Assembly (NCBI GenBank): GCA_023409955.1
Contig: JAEYQQ010000107.1
Location: 1-9,240, forward strand
Direction: 5' to 3'
Origin: Bacillota bacterium
Lineage (GTDB): Bacteria > Bacillota > Clostridia > Christensenellales > Aristaeellaceae
DNA: 9,240 nt
Numbering within the stretch: position 1 is the first letter of the stretch; each line of letters starts with the position of its first letter. Below the pieces are notes generated by a model. That model had not been told where the DNA came from, did not search any database, and saw nothing but the letters and a program-made list of their open reading frames with translations. Of this stretch, positions 6,691-9,240 are shown in pieces. A program made the position numbers and the translations under genes.

Positions 6691-8781
6691 TTAATCCTCC
6701 TGGGGGGTCACTAGCGGCCGCAGCCGGCGAAGCACTTTTTTCAAAAGCTGCTCCAAATCCTGAAGGACAGCTGTCTCTTCCCTCACCGTTTTGTCCAGCC
6801 GGGACAGGGCACCCTGTTCCAGCTGCATCAGTTCCCGGATCTCCATGTTAAGATCCGGCTTTTTTTCCTTCAATTTATCCTTTAGTTTGTGTATAAGATC
6901 ATACAAATTAAGATGGCCCATCACCCGTCCAGCACCCCACAAAAGCCTTTCCTTGGGCTGGTGGAGCACATAAGTGGTGAAATATTCATACACATCCCTG
7001 TCAAAGTCTGCCGCATAACAGTTGTTATCCACCTGGCCAAGGCTTGCTATGGCACCCTTTATATGTCCGGCATGAAGCTGCCATACTGCCTCATGCAGCA
7101 TATGAGCATTATGCTGATCATGCTCATGGGGGAAGATAGAAACATCGTGCCAGGTCAGGCGGACAAAATGATCCTCCAGATAACGAAAGATTTCCAGCAG
7201 CTGACGCCTTGCCTGCCCACTGGCTATATACAACTCCCTGGCCTCCAAGCTGCCATCCGCCAACTTCTGGGTATATTGGCGGTTTATCTCCTCCGTCAGC
7301 TCATAGGCTTCCTCCGCCTTTTTCATGGCCGCAAGTAATGATCCCCTGAAGGCACCTTCTATCCTTGGATGCAGGCGCTGGCAGGTAAGTGTATCAAAAA
7401 TGGCCTGCAGACGAACCTGAAAATCCAGAGGCGGCAGGCATAATTGGTCATAGGCCAGCATCAGCCGTCCATAGAGAACATGATGGTAATGGTAGACCGA
7501 TTCATCATATACATCATCATTGTCAAACTGGGAATGATACCTGGTTTCCATAAAGGAGCTTCCGCCAAACTCATTTACCATAGCCGGTATGCCAGCGATG
7601 GCCATGGAAAAATCATCTGACCAGGTCTGGGTGGGGCATATCACCCCAGACCCCTTTGGATAGACAGCTTGAACCTTAGGAGGCAGTTCTTTCATTTGCC
7701 GCTTCAAAAAACCCTTCATCTCATAGGCGCTGCGTATGAAGTGCTTCTTGCCATGGGCATGGGCCGGCAGCTCCAAGTTGATATTCACAACCGCTTTTCC
7801 TGCCCACTCTGGATGCAGCCGGAAGACCTGGTTATATGCACCTACCGACCAGTCATACCGCGTGTTGACAGCCCCCCATTCTTCCGCAGCCATGGCGCAA
7901 AACACCAAGGTTTTTCTCGGCTTGTAGCCGCTGGTAAGCACCGTACGGGCCAAGCCCAACATCAGCGCCACAGCGGTGTTGTCATCCTGAAAGCCGGAAA
8001 AATAGGAGTCGTAATGGGCTGACAGGATCACCAGTGAATTTTCTTCCTCACCCATGATCTTGCCGACGATGTTATGGGAATACGTGTTTTCCATGACAGT
8101 TGATACGGCATCCAGATCCACTGCTGCGCTTTGGCCAAAGGCAAGGTCCATCGCTGCGATCAGGTTCTTGGCATCCCGCTGGGATATAGACAGCGCCGGG
8201 GCATCCTTGGGCCCGCAAATATCCTGTGCATTAAGGGTTTTAGCACTCTCCTCACCATAACCGCTGCGCTGCACTGCCACAACTGCCGCCGCGCCGTGGA
8301 GCCGGGCCTGATAAGCAGGGTAATTGATCCACCACTCATCCCGCTGGTTGATGGTAATGAGTACAACTTTTCCCTGCACATCCAACTTTTCCAGCTCCCG
8401 TGCCGTACCCTGGCCGGCATTCACCAAGATAAAAGACTTCCTTCCACCCGTTTGAAGCTCTGTTTGGTAGCCTCCCAGTTCGCAGGTTATCTCCTGTCCC
8501 CATTTGTCCTTGTAGTGCAGCCTGGCTCTTGAAAAATCCCAGCCGTCTACAGGAAACCTTTCCTTTACAGGATTCAGGCCGATACGCTCCATTTCCGTAA
8601 ATAACATATCTCCTGTTTGCGCTTCGGCATTGGATCCTGCAGTACGGTAACCCAAAACAGGATTGGTTCGGAACTCCTCCATGCGTCTAGCCAAGCGGTA
8701 AGCATAGCCTACGTCCAGGCACCTGGAAAAATGCTGCCACTGGGGGTCTAAAGGCAACAATGTGCGTCTCTTTTTATTCAT
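6691..8781 (-). CDS. M28-family zinc metallopeptidase (aminopeptidase-like) with inserted PA domain
   Basis: This is a complete 696-residue protein whose catalytic core matches peptidase family M28, co-catalytic di-zinc exopeptidases that remove N-terminal residues. Likely metal ligands and catalytic residues are H256 in SAHYDS, D266 in GFQDDNTA, E300/E301 in MAAEEWG, E337 in NINLELP (the fourth ligand, Asp or Glu in this family) and H416 in TRYHSQFDND. Residues about 115-215 look like a protease-associated (PA) domain, with VQGKVVLITIN and HGAAAVVAVQ. The last 250 residues are mostly helical, ending in a charged coiled-coil-like segment (about 640-690). No signal peptide or membrane segment is seen (the N-terminus is MNKKRRTLLP), so a cytoplasmic location is likely. 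ATG 8781 is preceded by AAAGGAGG at a 10-base spacing and by a good promoter. It is the first gene of a two-gene operon. The substrate is not inferable; the C-terminal extension is longer than in simple M28 aminopeptidases. Confidence 0.9.
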   Translation of the reverse strand: MNKKRRTLLPLDPQWQHFSRCLDVGYAYRLARRMEEFRTNPVLGYRTAGSNAEAQTGDMLFTEMERIGLNPVKERFPVDGWDFSRARLHYKDKWGQEITCELGGYQTELQTGGRKSFILVNAGQGTARELEKLDVQGKVVLITINQRDEWWINYPAYQARLHGAAAVVAVQRSGYGEESAKTLNAQDICGPKDAPALSISQRDAKNLIAAMDLAFGQSAAVDLDAVSTVMENTYSHNIVGKIMGEEENSLVILSAHYDSYFSGFQDDNTAVALMLGLARTVLTSGYKPRKTLVFCAMAAEEWGAVNTRYDWSVGAYNQVFRLHPEWAGKAVVNINLELPAHAHGKKHFIRSAYEMKGFLKRQMKELPPKVQAVYPKGSGVICPTQTWSDDFSMAIAGIPAMVNEFGGSSFMETRYHSQFDNDDVYDESVYHYHHVLYGRLMLAYDQLCLPPLDFQVRLQAIFDTLTCQRLHPRIEGAFRGSLLAAMKKAEEAYELTEEINRQYTQKLADGSLEARELYIASGQARRQLLEIFRYLEDHFVRLTWHDVSIFPHEHDQHNAHMLHEAVWQLHAGHIKGAIASLGQVDNNCYAADFDRDVYEYFTTYVLHQPKERLLWGAGRVMGHLNLYDLIHKLKDKLKEKKPDLNMEIRELMQLEQGALSRLDKTVREETAVLQDLEQLLKKVLRRLRPLVTPQED

Positions 8782-8791
8782 ATGGAGATGG

Positions 8792-8799
8792 CCTCCTTT
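8792..8799 (-). promoter_or_regulatory. Strong ribosome binding site of the M28 peptidase
   Basis: On the minus strand AAAGGAGG lies 10 bases before ATG 8781. It is nearly a perfect anti-16S match and fixes the start codon. Confidence 0.85.
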
Positions 8800-8834
8800 C
8801 CCTGGGGGGATGGGGGAGGAGCAATGTTCAGCCT

Positions 8835-8863
8835 ATGGTAGCACAACAGGAACAGGCCGTCAA
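8835..8863 (-). promoter_or_regulatory. Sigma-A-type promoter of the peptidase-GNAT operon
   Basis: On the minus strand TTGACG (8863-8858) is followed after 17 bases by TACCAT (8840-8835), a four-of-six match to TATAAT. The predicted start near 8828 gives a leader of about 46 bases. The -35 (TTGACGG) is the same as at the GNAT-Rnk promoter. The weaker -10 lowers confidence. Confidence 0.55.
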
Positions 8864-8891
8864 CGGGGAAGGTATTGAAGCTAAGGTGGAT

Positions 8892-9240
8892 GCATTGCCT
8901 AAAATATGGAGAATGCATTCGAAGGTCCAGAGCAATCAAAAAGCCCTAGTTCCCCCTCAGGGGCGAAACTGTGGACAACCCAAAATCCCTGGTCGCCCCC
9001 CTCAGGGGCGATACTATATAAAAAGCAAGAATATATACGAAGGTCCTGGGCGACCAGAAAGCCCTGGTCGCCCCCCTCAGGGGCGAAACTTCTCTTACTT
9101 TTAATAAGCAAGAAAATATCCAATTGCCCAAGAAAACCAAATAGTTCTGGTCGCTCCCTCAGGGGCGATACTATATAAAAAGCTATAATATATCCGAAGG
9201 TCCAGGGCGACCGGAAATCCCTGGTCGCCCCCCTGAGGGG
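8892..9240. repeat. Tandem array of ~75-bp units with G/C-rich palindromes, running off the right edge
   Basis: The stretch is non-coding and made of direct repeats. Each unit ends in GGGGCGA: units end at 8966, 9011, 9086 and 9168, and the last is cut by the window edge about three bases before its expected end. Full units are about 75, 75 and 82 bases; the one at 8967-9011 is shortened to 45. A consensus unit reads: ACTATATAAAAAGC, a short A/T stretch, CGAAGGTCC, GGGCGACCAG, AAAGCC, and the palindrome TCGCCCCCCTCAGGGGCGA. The unit at 9012-9086 is the cleanest; those at 8892-8966 and 9087-9168 are degenerate. Within a unit, GGGCGACCAG (9048-9057) and CTGGTCGCCC (9064-9073) form a 10-bp perfect inverted repeat. 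Its right arm overlaps the left arm of the second palindrome. I do not recognise the family; a REP/BIME-like or MITE-like element is the nearest analogy. Confidence 0.85.
9048..9086. repeat. Overlapping hairpin-forming inverted repeats in the best-conserved unit
   Basis: Two stems compete here. Stem 1 pairs 9048-9057 with 9064-9073 over a 6-base loop (AAAGCC). Stem 2 pairs TCGCCCC (9068-9074) with GGGGCGA (9080-9086) over CCTCA. They share 9068-9073 and so cannot form together. The unit at 9195-9240 keeps the same arrangement with one mismatch in stem 1. Confidence 0.7.

Noticed and set aside
7669..8532. Plus-strand frames of 117 and 133 codons opposite the M28 peptidase
   Set aside because: They overlap the catalytic core-coding region of a well-supported gene and have no initiation signals or family resemblance.
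9064..9086. Array hairpins as intrinsic terminators
   Set aside because: No T tract follows the stems on either strand; the plus side continues AAACT or TACTATATAAAA.
8760..9178. Open frames of 64-114 codons through the right-edge repeats, with recurring APEGGDQGF or SPLRGATR peptides
   Set aside because: All frames on both strands give repetitive peptides because the DNA repeats. They have no ribosome sites and cross the peptidase promoter.
8940..9240. CRISPR array suggested by regularly spaced palindromic repeats starting GTCGCCCCC
   Set aside because: The intervening sequences are themselves repeated (CGAAGGTCC, GGGCGACC, TATATAAAAAGC), one gap is only about 17 bases, repeats vary, and no cas gene is in the window.

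Overview
The window looks like chromosomal DNA of a low-to-mid GC Gram-positive anaerobe, most likely a member of the Clostridia/Peptococcaceae type. This is an inference from purine-rich GGAGG-type ribosome sites, sigma-A-like TTGACG/TATAGT promoters, and the gene set: a SWIM-domain SNF2 helicase, a DUF1015 protein, an M28 peptidase and GNAT enzymes. No rRNA, tRNA, transposase, phage gene or plasmid replication gene is visible.

Layout. Positions 1-364 hold what looks like decayed coding sequence on the minus strand: two short, adjacent reading frames, each of which only makes protein-like sense if a frameshift is allowed. From 365 the plus strand carries a complete 1055-residue SWIM/SNF2 helicase. 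A complete DUF1015 protein follows from 3599 to 4873, with its own ribosome site and a possible promoter. A 13-bp perfect hairpin at 4882-4911 separates it from the convergent minus-strand block.

The minus-strand block contains three genes. Upstream (8781 to 6691) is a 696-residue M28-family metallopeptidase with a convincing promoter and a strong ribosome site. Twelve bases behind it is a GNAT acetyltransferase (6678-6028), and the two form an operon ending in a clear intrinsic terminator at 5983-6006. A separate promoter (5936-5964) then drives a gene at 5862-4933 that fuses a GNAT acetyltransferase domain to a complete Rnk/GreA-GreB-type C-terminal domain. A possible internal start would also release the Rnk part as a stand-alone 135-residue protein.

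The right edge (about 8892-9240, running out of the window) is non-coding. It carries tandem copies of a roughly 75-bp unit, each ending in the G/C-rich palindrome TCGCCCCCCTCAGGGGCGA and containing a second, overlapping inverted repeat. I do not recognise this element; it is not a normal CRISPR array.

Functionally, the helicase and the Rnk-like fusion point to nucleic-acid and RNA-polymerase transactions, and the peptidase-GNAT operon to peptide or small-molecule metabolism. I see no evidence that all five genes form one pathway. The two best candidates for something undescribed are the GNAT-Rnk fusion and the palindromic tandem repeat.
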